Shown: one piece after another, positions 26,423-34,172 of the stretch
How the letters are laid out: each line of letters starts with the position of its first letter
Position numbering within the stretch: position 1 is the first letter of the stretch
Assembly: GCA_903881215.1 (NCBI GenBank)
Contig: CAIRSO010000247.1
Location: 1-37,460, forward strand
Direction: 5' to 3'
From: an uncultured Bacteroidia bacterium
GTDB lineage: Bacteria; Bacteroidota; Bacteroidia; Bacteroidales; Prolixibacteraceae
Length of the DNA stretch: 37,460 bases
The notes under the pieces: generated by a model
What the model was told of the DNA's origin: nothing
The model's database searches: none
Seen by the model: only the letters and a program-made list of their open reading frames with translations
Position numbers and translations under genes: made by a program

Positions 26423-28393
26423 ATGAGAACAATTCATCCTGTTTTGAAACCTCTGCTTCTTATCTGCCTGGCACTTTTTCTTTTTTCAGCAGTCAATCCG
26501 GCAAAGGCCGTATTAACTAACAAAGAGAGAAACATCCTGGCCAACAAAGCCAAAGCCATTGACCTGGCTAAGTCCATGATTGCGGACGACTCCTGGAACA
26601 AATACCCAAAGTACAAAGACAGAACCTTTTGGGACAAACTACCGGATAACATCAGGCAAGAATATATCTCCAAGGCAGAAGGATACTTAACCTACAACTG
26701 GCCTGTTGTAAGAGCCACTGATTACCTGGAAATTATTCGCTCAGGAGATCGCCGGCAAAGCGTCTACTCCGCTTGCAGCAGTGCCTTAACAACCCTTGTC
26801 ATGGGAGAGCTGGTGGAAGGCAAAGGCCGATTTACGGATCAAATCATCAATGCGGTCTGGTATTTCAGCGAACAGACCTGGTGGGGATGGTCGGCACACC
26901 TCACTGCTCAAAAAGCCGGTACGGGACTGCCCGATGTCAACGACCCGGTTGTTGACCTTGGAGTCGGCGAAATCACCAGCAATCTTTCGTGGACGCTTTA
27001 CTTGTTCAAAGCAGAATTTGACAAAGTTCATCCATTGATTGCAAAACGTGTAAAACAGGAGATCACCAATAAATCGTTAAAACCCTATTTTGAGCGTGAC
27101 GACTTTGGCTACATGGGATTCAAAGGCGGACGTCCCAACAACTGGAATCCATGGATCAACTACAACATGCTGAACAGTTACCTTTTGCTCGAAAGTGACC
27201 CTGCCAAAAAAGTAGCCGAAGTTCAGAAAATCATCAATTCTTTGGACAAATTTCTGAACGGCTATTCCGATGACGGAGGTTGCGATGAGGGTCCATCCTA
27301 TTGGGGTGCTGCGGGAGCCCTGTTGTACGAGAGCCTGGAGGTGCTCAAAATGGTGACCAACGATAAATTCGATGTTTATGACGATCCGCTGATTCAAAAC
27401 ATTGGCAAATACTTCTACCAGGCAAACATCCATGCCCCCTATTTCATCAATTTTGCTGATGCCGACGCCACCACAGGAGGCAGTCCATCAACAGTTTACA
27501 GATATGGCAAGGCCATAAAAGATCCAATGATGCATGAGTTTGGTGCCTATCTGGCAAAACTGGCAGGATGGGGTGAGCACAGTCTGGGCGGTAAAATCGG
27601 CGATCAGATCAAAAATCTTGGCCTGCTGGATGAACTCAAGAACGCCAAATCATCCGAAGCATTGGTGGCCGATTTCTGGCTTCCTGATACCGAAGTTGCA
27701 GGGGCACGTGACAAGGAAGGCAGTTTCAAGGGGTTTTTCTTTGGTGCCAAAGGCGGCTTTAACAACGAGAGCCATAACCACAACGATGTCGGATCCTGCG
27801 TGATGTACTTTGACGGTAAACCATGCCTGATCGATTTAGGTCGCGAAGAGTACAACGCCAAAACTTTCAGCTCCAAACGGTATGAAATATGGACCATGCA
27901 GTCAAAATATCATAACCTTCCGGTCATCAACGGCATTGACGAGAAAGACGGTGAAAGATTCAAAGCCAAAGACTCCAAATTTTCGGCCAATGCCAAATCG
28001 GCAACCTTCTCAACCGATATCGCCGGAGCCTATACGCCTGAAGCGCAGGTTAAAAGCTGGGTTCGCAGCTATACTTTGATCAGAGGAAAAAGCTTCAAAA
28101 TAAGCGACAATTTCCAACTTGCCGGACTAAGCAATGCTCCAACAACTTCCAACCTGATCACCTATTGCAAGGTGTCTGAGGTAAAACCAGGATTGCTGAA
28201 ATTTGAAGGAGATGGTTTTGTTCTAAACATGGCTTATAACGCCAAAGTCGTAAAACCTACTATCGAATTCAAAGAGATCAAGGATAAATCGTTGGTGAGA
28301 TACTGGCCCAAAGGAGTAACCAGAGTCGTTCTCGAATACCTCAAACCCGCCGTTAAAGGAGGCCAGGAGGTCGTTTTCACACCTGTTAAATAA
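26423..28393 (+). CDS. Heparinase II/III-family toroid lyase (CDEGPSYWG group, second copy)
   Basis: This 656-residue secreted protein has a signal peptide ending NPAKA near residue 29. It is a relative of the gene at 18088: both share NNWNPWIN, CDEGPSYWG, ESHNHNDVG and the spacing between them. Candidate residues are Asn240, Tyr293, His451, His453, Asp455, Asp471 (LIDLG) and His497 (KYHNLPVING), so the active-site set is complete. An insertion near 390-420 (GGKIGDQIKNLGLLDELKNA) is absent from the other copy. It is preceded by a 143-base gap and followed after 10 bases by a strong hairpin at 28404. Divergence between the two copies suggests different cleavage sites on the same polymer (inference). 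Confidence 0.8.
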   Translation: MRTIHPVLKPLLLICLALFLFSAVNPAKAVLTNKERNILANKAKAIDLAKSMIADDSWNKYPKYKDRTFWDKLPDNIRQEYISKAEGYLTYNWPVVRATDYLEIIRSGDRRQSVYSACSSALTTLVMGELVEGKGRFTDQIINAVWYFSEQTWWGWSAHLTAQKAGTGLPDVNDPVVDLGVGEITSNLSWTLYLFKAEFDKVHPLIAKRVKQEITNKSLKPYFERDDFGYMGFKGGRPNNWNPWINYNMLNSYLLLESDPAKKVAEVQKIINSLDKFLNGYSDDGGCDEGPSYWGAAGALLYESLEVLKMVTNDKFDVYDDPLIQNIGKYFYQANIHAPYFINFADADATTGGSPSTVYRYGKAIKDPMMHEFGAYLAKLAGWGEHSLGGKIGDQIKNLGLLDELKNAKSSEALVADFWLPDTEVAGARDKEGSFKGFFFGAKGGFNNESHNHNDVGSCVMYFDGKPCLIDLGREEYNAKTFSSKRYEIWTMQSKYHNLPVINGIDEKDGERFKAKDSKFSANAKSATFSTDIAGAYTPEAQVKSWVRSYTLIRGKSFKISDNFQLAGLSNAPTTSNLITYCKVSEVKPGLLKFEGDGFVLNMAYNAKVVKPTIEFKEIKDKSLVRYWPKGVTRVVLEYLKPAVKGGQEVVFTPVK

Positions 28394-28403
28394 ATCTTTC
28401 ACA

Positions 28404-28438
28404 TATACCTGACAGGTTTTTAAAACCTGTCAGGTATA
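28404..28438. repeat. Perfect 17-bp inverted repeat hairpin between lyase genes
   Basis: The arms TATACCTGACAGGTTTT (28404-28420) and AAAACCTGTCAGGTATA (28422-28438) are exact complements around a single T. The hairpin starts 11 bases after one stop and ends 18 bases before the next ATG. It could act as a bidirectional terminator or attenuator, or it could be one copy of a dispersed palindromic repeat. The motif looks like one I have seen scattered in Bacteroidota intergenic DNA. Confidence 0.85.
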
Positions 28439-28456
28439 AAAACAACCAATATACAG

Positions 28457-30331
28457 ATGAACTACAGAAAAATATTGCTGGTCTTATTCTTCGGCCTTTT
28501 CCTATCCGAAATGGCATCCGCTCAAAAGGAGCTGATCCCCAAATCTTTCAAGGCTGGGGCGCACCCCAGGATCCTACTTTTGGGAGGAGAGGAAGCGCTC
28601 ATTAAACAGTCAGTTGCCACCAACGCCACCTGGAAGAAAATGCACGAAGCCATTCTTCTTTCCTGCGATAAATTAATGGATCAGCCTCCCGTTGAAAGGA
28701 TTCAGATCGGAAGGCGTTTACTCGATAAGTCGCGCGAAGCCCTCAGGCGCATTTTTCAACTTTCCTATGCCTGGCGCATGACTGGCGAAGAAAAATATTT
28801 CAACCGCTGCGAAAAAGAGATGCTGGCCATCGCCAAATTCAGCGACTGGAACCCTTCCCATTTTCTCGATGTGGCAGAAATGACTATGGCAGTGGCCATC
28901 GGCTACGACTGGCTTTACCAAAAACTATCTGATGAATCAAAAAAAATGATCCGTGAGTCCATTGTCAGCAAAGGGTTGTATCCGTCGCTAGACCCAAAAT
29001 TCAACAGCTGGCTGAGATCATCGAACAACTGGAATCAGGTTTGCAATGCAGGAGTCACATACGGTGCACTGGCAGTATGGGAGGATCATCCACAATTGGC
29101 CAAAAGCCTCACAGAACGTGCCATTCAATCAATTCCCATTTCCATGGAAGAATACAAACCCGATGGTGCCTATCCCGAAGGGTATGGCTATTGGGGATAT
29201 GGAACCTCATTTAACGTGATGTTTCTGTCGGCCGTGGATAAAGCTTTCGGAAGCGATTTCGGATTGAACAGCGCCCCCGGCTTCCTGCAAACATCCTGGT
29301 TCATGGAAAACATGAAAGGTGTGACCAGTTTGAGTTTCAACTGGGGTGACAGCGGTCAGGGCAGTGGATTAAGTCCGGCGATGTTTTGGCTGGCTCAAAA
29401 GAACAACGACCTTTCCCAGCTATGGGTAGAAAAATCATACCTTAACCAGGATGATTTCACCAGATTTACCGGCGACCGTCTTTTACCTGCCGTAATGATC
29501 TGGGGGAAAGAAACACCATTGGACAAGGTAACTGAACCCAAAGCACTGTTTTACAAGGGACAAGGCGCCAATCCTGTCGCCATGATGCGTACCTCATGGT
29601 CAGACCCAAACGCAATATTCCTTGGGTTTAAAGCAGGTTCAGCCTCTGTCAACCACGGGCACATGGATATTGGCTCCTTCGTAATGGAAGCCGACGGCTC
29701 GCGCTGGGCCACCGATTTTGGCATGCAGGATTACGAATCACTTGAGTCGAAAGGGATTGCCTTGTTCGGCCGGACCCAGGATGCCCAGCGATGGACGGTA
29801 TTCAGACTCAACAATATGGCTCACAACACGCTGACCATTAATAACCAGTTACAACTGGTTAAGGGATATGCCAAAATTGATAAATCTTCAGATAAACCAG
29901 AATTTATGTATGCCGTTTCTGATTTATCCACGGTTTACGAAACTCAATTGGCCTCCGCCAATCGTGGCGTTGCCATCGTTGACAAGAAATATGTTGTGGT
30001 AAGGGACGAAATTGTGGCAGATAACAAACCAGCAACTGTACGCTGGACCATGCTCACCTCTGCAATAGTCAAACTTAAAGGCAATCGTATCATTTTGAGC
30101 AAAGAAGGTCATAGCCTTGATGTGATGGTTAATGCCCCTTCCAGCATAAAAATGAAAACCTGGTCGACCGAGCCTACCAACAATTACGACGCACCTAATA
30201 AAGGCAAGACTTTGGTCGGATTCGAATTTCAGTTGAAACCCAATCAGAAGGAGACCATCCAGGTCTTGCTGGTACCAGGTTCCGTCAAAAACAAAAAATT
30301 AAAGTTCAGCAAGGATTTGAACAGTTGGTAA
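28457..30331 (+). CDS. Heparinase II (PL21)-like toroid lyase
   Basis: This 624-residue secreted protein has a signal peptide ending MASA|QK near residue 22. It shares FSDWNPSHFLDVAEMTMA, NNWNQVCNAG and DGAYPEGYGYWGYGTSFN with the gene at 23547, but stops after the heparinase beta-sandwich and lacks the T9SS tail. Candidate residues are Asn191, Tyr245, His400 and His402 (NHGHMD), Asp420 (TDFG) and His456 (MAHNTL). The HxH-to-Asp gap equals that of heparinase II. It is probably a periplasmic counterpart of the exported enzyme. The substrate is undetermined: family relatives act on heparin/heparan-type or other uronic-acid chains. The start is supported by the signal peptide directly after the ATG. 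Confidence 0.83.
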   Translation: MNYRKILLVLFFGLFLSEMASAQKELIPKSFKAGAHPRILLLGGEEALIKQSVATNATWKKMHEAILLSCDKLMDQPPVERIQIGRRLLDKSREALRRIFQLSYAWRMTGEEKYFNRCEKEMLAIAKFSDWNPSHFLDVAEMTMAVAIGYDWLYQKLSDESKKMIRESIVSKGLYPSLDPKFNSWLRSSNNWNQVCNAGVTYGALAVWEDHPQLAKSLTERAIQSIPISMEEYKPDGAYPEGYGYWGYGTSFNVMFLSAVDKAFGSDFGLNSAPGFLQTSWFMENMKGVTSLSFNWGDSGQGSGLSPAMFWLAQKNNDLSQLWVEKSYLNQDDFTRFTGDRLLPAVMIWGKETPLDKVTEPKALFYKGQGANPVAMMRTSWSDPNAIFLGFKAGSASVNHGHMDIGSFVMEADGSRWATDFGMQDYESLESKGIALFGRTQDAQRWTVFRLNNMAHNTLTINNQLQLVKGYAKIDKSSDKPEFMYAVSDLSTVYETQLASANRGVAIVDKKYVVVRDEIVADNKPATVRWTMLTSAIVKLKGNRIILSKEGHSLDVMVNAPSSIKMKTWSTEPTNNYDAPNKGKTLVGFEFQLKPNQKETIQVLLVPGSVKNKKLKFSKDLNSW

Positions 30332-30350
30332 TGTTGTGTCCTTTTCATTG

Positions 30351-30402
30351 CCGTCGGCTTCAGCCGACGGATAAAAAAGCGTGATAAATGACGGCTTTAG
30401 CC
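30351..30402. repeat. Paired GC-rich short hairpins after a lyase gene
   Basis: CCGTCGGC (30351-30358) and GCCGACGG (30363-30370) pair perfectly around TTCA. A related smaller element, GGCTTTAGCC (30393-30402), follows within a TGACGGCTTTAGCC context. This looks like a small REP-type element, or a weak terminator, since A-rich rather than T-rich sequence follows on the + strand. It starts 20 bases after the preceding stop. Confidence 0.55.
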
Positions 30403-30476
30403 AAAATCTTTTGAACAGGCACACAGAAAAAAATTCTTAACCATCCAATGAATCAAGATAGTTATTATTCATCCAA

Positions 30477-31883
30477 ATGAAAAATCCAATTCTTCTATTT
30501 GTTGCTGTATTAATATCTTTTACAGCTTGCGCCCAAAAAGACCTCAACGATAAAAGCAGGATTGTCGACGAGACCATAAACACCGAATCGGTTGGGCAGG
30601 TAATCTCCATCGATAAAGTTTGGGCAGGTCAACCCGTTGGATTTTCGCTGTTAACCCACCAGAACAAGCAGTACATTGCTTATTACAATGCCAACAGAAA
30701 CATGGTGGTTGGACAACGGAATCTCAGTGATTCGAAATTTTCATTAACAATCCTTCCTGCCACTTCTCGCGAAACGGCTGGCGGAACCAGCACAATTCTG
30801 GGATGGGACAGTCACAACAGTGTCACTTTAGGGATTGATCCAGACGGATACATTCATTTGGCCGGTAACATGCATGTCCATCCGATCACCTATTTCCGAA
30901 GCACCCAACCCAACGATATTTCAACTCTGCAACAGGTAATGACACTGGTTGGCACAAACGAGAAACGATGTACATACCCCAATTTCATGAACACCCGAGA
31001 AGGCGAACTCATTTTTCACTACCGCGATGGTTCCAGTGGAAGTGGAAACGAGATATACAATCTGTTTAACTCAAAAACCCTGAAATGGGAACGATTGCTT
31101 GATACTCCGCTTACTGACGGACAGGATTTGATGAATGCCTACCAAACCCAGCCTACCCTGTTGGCTGATAACTGGTATCACGTCTACTGGGTATGGCGCG
31201 ATACACCCGACTGTTCAACCAATCACGATCTTTCATACATCAAAAGTCCGGACCTTAAAAACTGGTTCAACGCTTTTGGCGAACCGGTAAAACTACCGGT
31301 TACCCTTGAGAATAAATCGGTGATAGTTGACCCGATTCCTGTCAAGGGAGGTATCATCAACCTGGCAGCCAGCCTTTGCTTTGACAACGACGGGAAGCCG
31401 CTTTTTGCCTATCACAAATACGATGCTGCTGGGAACCTGCAATTTTATACTGCCCGGTTATCAGGCAAGAAATGGGAGATCAAACAATTGACAGACTGGA
31501 ATTATCGCTGGGATTTTTCGGGAGGAGGAAGCATTATTTTTGAGGTTCGGGTAGGTACTTTCAAAAACCGTGGTGATGGATTTTATGAATTGGGATATGG
31601 CCATATCAAATATGGAAATGGGACCTTTCTGCTAAACGAGTCCATGGAAATATGCGGAATTGTTCGCAAGCCTGCTTCACCTGCAGAACTTTCAAAGCTT
31701 GAGGGGAAATTCGCCGGACTGCAGGTTCGCACTTCCGGTGATTTGGGTTCCTCCGGAGAAACTGACATCCGTTATATGCTCAAGTGGGAAACATTGCCTG
31801 CCAACCGGGATCAGGCAAGACCTGAACCCTGGCCTGAAGCCAGCCAATTGTATTTGTTTAAGTTAAAAAAGAATAATCCATAA
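30477..31883 (+). CDS. BNR_4-type beta-propeller lipoprotein, candidate PL24/PL25-like lyase
   Basis: This 468-residue protein has a lipoprotein-type signal with a possible lipobox FTAC (Cys18), suggesting membrane or surface anchoring. It reads as a BNR_4 seven-bladed propeller: GWDSHNSVTLGIDPDGYIHLAG, SYIKSPDLKNWF, ASLCFDNDGKPLFAYHKYD and LTDWNYRWDFSGGGS. His113 and His133 (GNMHVH) are exactly 20 residues apart, like the catalytic His123/His143 pair I recall for PL25 ulvan lyase. Tyr182-Arg183 (FHYRDGSSG) resembles the downstream active-site strand. Many BNR_4 proteins are uncharacterised, so lyase activity is inference. The next lyase starts 3 bases after its stop, so the pair is cotranscribed. 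Confidence 0.7.
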   Translation: MKNPILLFVAVLISFTACAQKDLNDKSRIVDETINTESVGQVISIDKVWAGQPVGFSLLTHQNKQYIAYYNANRNMVVGQRNLSDSKFSLTILPATSRETAGGTSTILGWDSHNSVTLGIDPDGYIHLAGNMHVHPITYFRSTQPNDISTLQQVMTLVGTNEKRCTYPNFMNTREGELIFHYRDGSSGSGNEIYNLFNSKTLKWERLLDTPLTDGQDLMNAYQTQPTLLADNWYHVYWVWRDTPDCSTNHDLSYIKSPDLKNWFNAFGEPVKLPVTLENKSVIVDPIPVKGGIINLAASLCFDNDGKPLFAYHKYDAAGNLQFYTARLSGKKWEIKQLTDWNYRWDFSGGGSIIFEVRVGTFKNRGDGFYELGYGHIKYGNGTFLLNESMEICGIVRKPASPAELSKLEGKFAGLQVRTSGDLGSSGETDIRYMLKWETLPANRDQARPEPWPEASQLYLFKLKKNNP

Positions 31884-31886
31884 TTG

Positions 31887-33920
31887 ATGAAAACAAAAAG
31901 CCTCCTAATTGTCCTGTTTTGCCTGGCTACCCAATTCGTTATGGCGCAAACCAATTGGCAAAATATCCAAACGGTTGATGAAGTTTGTAATGCTTATCCT
32001 CAGCAGATCAAATCCATCTTTCCGAACCTCAACCTCAACTTTCCGGGACTGGAAGCTGTAAAAAAGGCTTATGAAAGCAACAACCTCCCTTTGGCCTGCC
32101 AAAATTTGCTCGATTACTACAGCAAATCGGCTCAGATTGTCAAGGATCTGCCTTCCGTGTCGGAACAATCTAAATCTGAGGCTGACTCAACTCTTCTGGA
32201 TATTTTCAATTTTCAAAATGTAAAGGGAAAGGTACCTCGTTTGCCGGATGGTCATCTGAAATGGGATTGCATGGGTCCAGAGAATGACATCGAATGGGCC
32301 TGGGCACTGAACAGACACTACCCCACCAACGGACTGGTGAAAACTTATTTTGATACGGGAAACCCAAAATATGTCAAGTACATCGATCAGTTTACCAAAG
32401 ACTGGATCATGAACAGCTGGCCATATCCTGCAGTGAAAAGTAGCACAGCCATGTGGCGTGGACTTGAGGTTAGCTTCCGGGTAAAGGTCTGGTCCAAAAT
32501 TTTCTTCGAGCTCTGGAACACTAAACTGATCACTCCGGCGACAAAACTCCTGATCTTAAGCAGTATTCCCCAGCACGCTCACTATGCCAGAAACTTTCAC
32601 GCACAAGGCAACTGGCTTACCATGGAGATTTCGGGATTGGCAACCGCAGCTTCTTCATGGCCGGAGTATCGTGAATCTGCAGCCTGGATGGAGTACTCTA
32701 TGAAAACAATGGTGGCCAGTATGAAAGAACAGATCTATCCCGATGGTGTCCAGACGGAGCTGACTTCAAGTTATCATCTTGTGGCTCTTTCCAACTTCAA
32801 CCTCTTTGCCGAAATCTGCAAAAAGAACAAAGTTTCACTACCGGAATACTATACCAAAACTTTGGAGGACATGTGGAACTATCTGGCATACATCATGCGT
32901 CCGGATGGATTTGGACTTCTTAACAATGATGCCGACCTCCTTAACAACCGCGAAAACATTTTGCGGGAAGCGTTGAACTATGAACATCCCGACTGGACCT
33001 ATATTGCCACAAACGGGAAAAGCGGAACCAAACCCTCATCTGGACCTTCCGTGATTTTCCCTTATGCAGGCCATCTGATATCCAGAAACGATTATGATAC
33101 AGAAGCTCAATGGTCATTTTTTGACATCGGCCCATGGGGAAGCGGTCACCAGCACAACGACAAACTTCATCTGTCCATAGCTGCCTACGGTCGTGATTTT
33201 CTCGTCGACGGAGGCAGATTTGCCTACCGGGGAGAAGTCGCCAACAAATTCAGGAAATATGCTACCGGAAGTTTCAGCCACAATGTTATTCTAGTGGATG
33301 GAAAAGGACAGGCTGATGGTCCACGGCAGACAGATAAACCATTGTCAGAAGACCTCTATGCCATAAACAAAGACTACGATTATGGATCAGGAAAATTCGA
33401 TAAATTCAACGGAGTAGAAGGAACTTTCTCGCACACACGTTCCATGATCTATGTGCGAGGTGAATTTTGGATAGTAGTCGACCGTCTTCAAACCGATCGT
33501 CCACGCAGCATCGAAACATTATGGCATTGGAACCCTGATTGCCAGGTTAAAGCCGGCAAAGATGGTAGAGTTGGCACACAGAATGAACATGGCAATCTTC
33601 AAATTATTCCGGTAGATGCTCCGGATTTTGAAGTTGCCCTGGTAAAGGGACAGGAAACTCCCGGCATTCAGGGATGGTACAGCAAAGAATACAATAAATT
33701 TGAACCAAACACAACAACTATTTTTTCGCAGAAACTGAAGTCTGATGATACCTTTGTCTGGATCTTATGGCCCTCGGAAGGGAAGTCTTCCATCATTCAG
33801 GCTAAAATTCTGAACAAGGATATCAATGCCGTCAAAGTTAAAGTAACGGCACCGGGAAAAGGATCCTGGACCATAACGGTTCCATACCTGAACAGCAAAG
33901 ATGTTGTCCTAACACATTAG
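31887..33920 (+). CDS. Heparinase III-like polysaccharide lyase (PL12-like, second copy)
   Basis: This 677-residue secreted protein starts at the ATG at 31887; the TTG directly before it is unlikely. The signal peptide is cleaved near VMA|QT. The N-terminal toroid has NDIEWAWALNRH, TAMWRGLEVSFRVKVW, Asn242 (GNW) and Tyr296 (SSYH). The C-terminal beta-sandwich has SGHQHNDKLHLSI with His421 and His423, Asp441 (LVDGG) and His465 (FSHNVILVDG). Asn/Tyr/His positions match the PL12 enzymes closely. Unlike the PL12-like gene at 11239, which has HCQPDN, this one has HQHND, so the two belong to different subgroups. It follows the BNR_4 gene by 3 bases. The substrate is unknown. Confidence 0.83.
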   Translation: MKTKSLLIVLFCLATQFVMAQTNWQNIQTVDEVCNAYPQQIKSIFPNLNLNFPGLEAVKKAYESNNLPLACQNLLDYYSKSAQIVKDLPSVSEQSKSEADSTLLDIFNFQNVKGKVPRLPDGHLKWDCMGPENDIEWAWALNRHYPTNGLVKTYFDTGNPKYVKYIDQFTKDWIMNSWPYPAVKSSTAMWRGLEVSFRVKVWSKIFFELWNTKLITPATKLLILSSIPQHAHYARNFHAQGNWLTMEISGLATAASSWPEYRESAAWMEYSMKTMVASMKEQIYPDGVQTELTSSYHLVALSNFNLFAEICKKNKVSLPEYYTKTLEDMWNYLAYIMRPDGFGLLNNDADLLNNRENILREALNYEHPDWTYIATNGKSGTKPSSGPSVIFPYAGHLISRNDYDTEAQWSFFDIGPWGSGHQHNDKLHLSIAAYGRDFLVDGGRFAYRGEVANKFRKYATGSFSHNVILVDGKGQADGPRQTDKPLSEDLYAINKDYDYGSGKFDKFNGVEGTFSHTRSMIYVRGEFWIVVDRLQTDRPRSIETLWHWNPDCQVKAGKDGRVGTQNEHGNLQIIPVDAPDFEVALVKGQETPGIQGWYSKEYNKFEPNTTTIFSQKLKSDDTFVWILWPSEGKSSIIQAKILNKDINAVKVKVTAPGKGSWTITVPYLNSKDVVLTH

Positions 33921-34013
33921 AATTTCTGCCGCCTTATGCCACTAAGCTAAGCATTGATGAGTGACAAATTTTTCAAACAGTCACTTTATGTTAATTTACA
34001 AAAAGAAAAACGC

Positions 34014-34172
34014 ATGAAGAATTCCTTAAAAATCGCTGCAATCGGTTTTATCCTTGGCCTGGCTGTCATGTTTTTGTTGGACATGGTTTTCCATTTCAAC
34101 AACTCCATCGAAACACAATTAAAGCGTGAGATGAATAAGACACAAAACAAGATTGAAAATATTTTCAAATGA
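34014..34172 (+). CDS. 52-aa single-pass membrane protein of unknown function
   Basis: The ATG at 34014 begins MKNSLKIAAIGFILGLAVMF, a hydrophobic segment that continues to about residue 27. A charged amphipathic tail follows (ETQLKREMNKTQNKIENIFK) that could form a short coiled coil. Earlier in-frame starts (TTG 33954, ATG 33957) would add a polar leader with no signal logic. The stop overlaps the ATG of the PL8-like gene as ATGA, so translation is probably coupled. No family is recognised. It may help localise or export the large enzyme, or it may be a simple leader gene; both are inference. Confidence 0.55.
   Translation: MKNSLKIAAIGFILGLAVMFLLDMVFHFNNSIETQLKREMNKTQNKIENIFK

Noticed and set aside
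33959-33985. Inverted repeat AGTGAC/GTCACT after the PL12-like gene as a terminator
   Set aside because: The stem is only six pairs with a 14-base loop and no T-run follows.
33954-34013. Earlier start for the 52-aa membrane protein
   Set aside because: The added 20 residues are polar and place the membrane helix internally; the ATG at 34014 gives a cleaner small protein.
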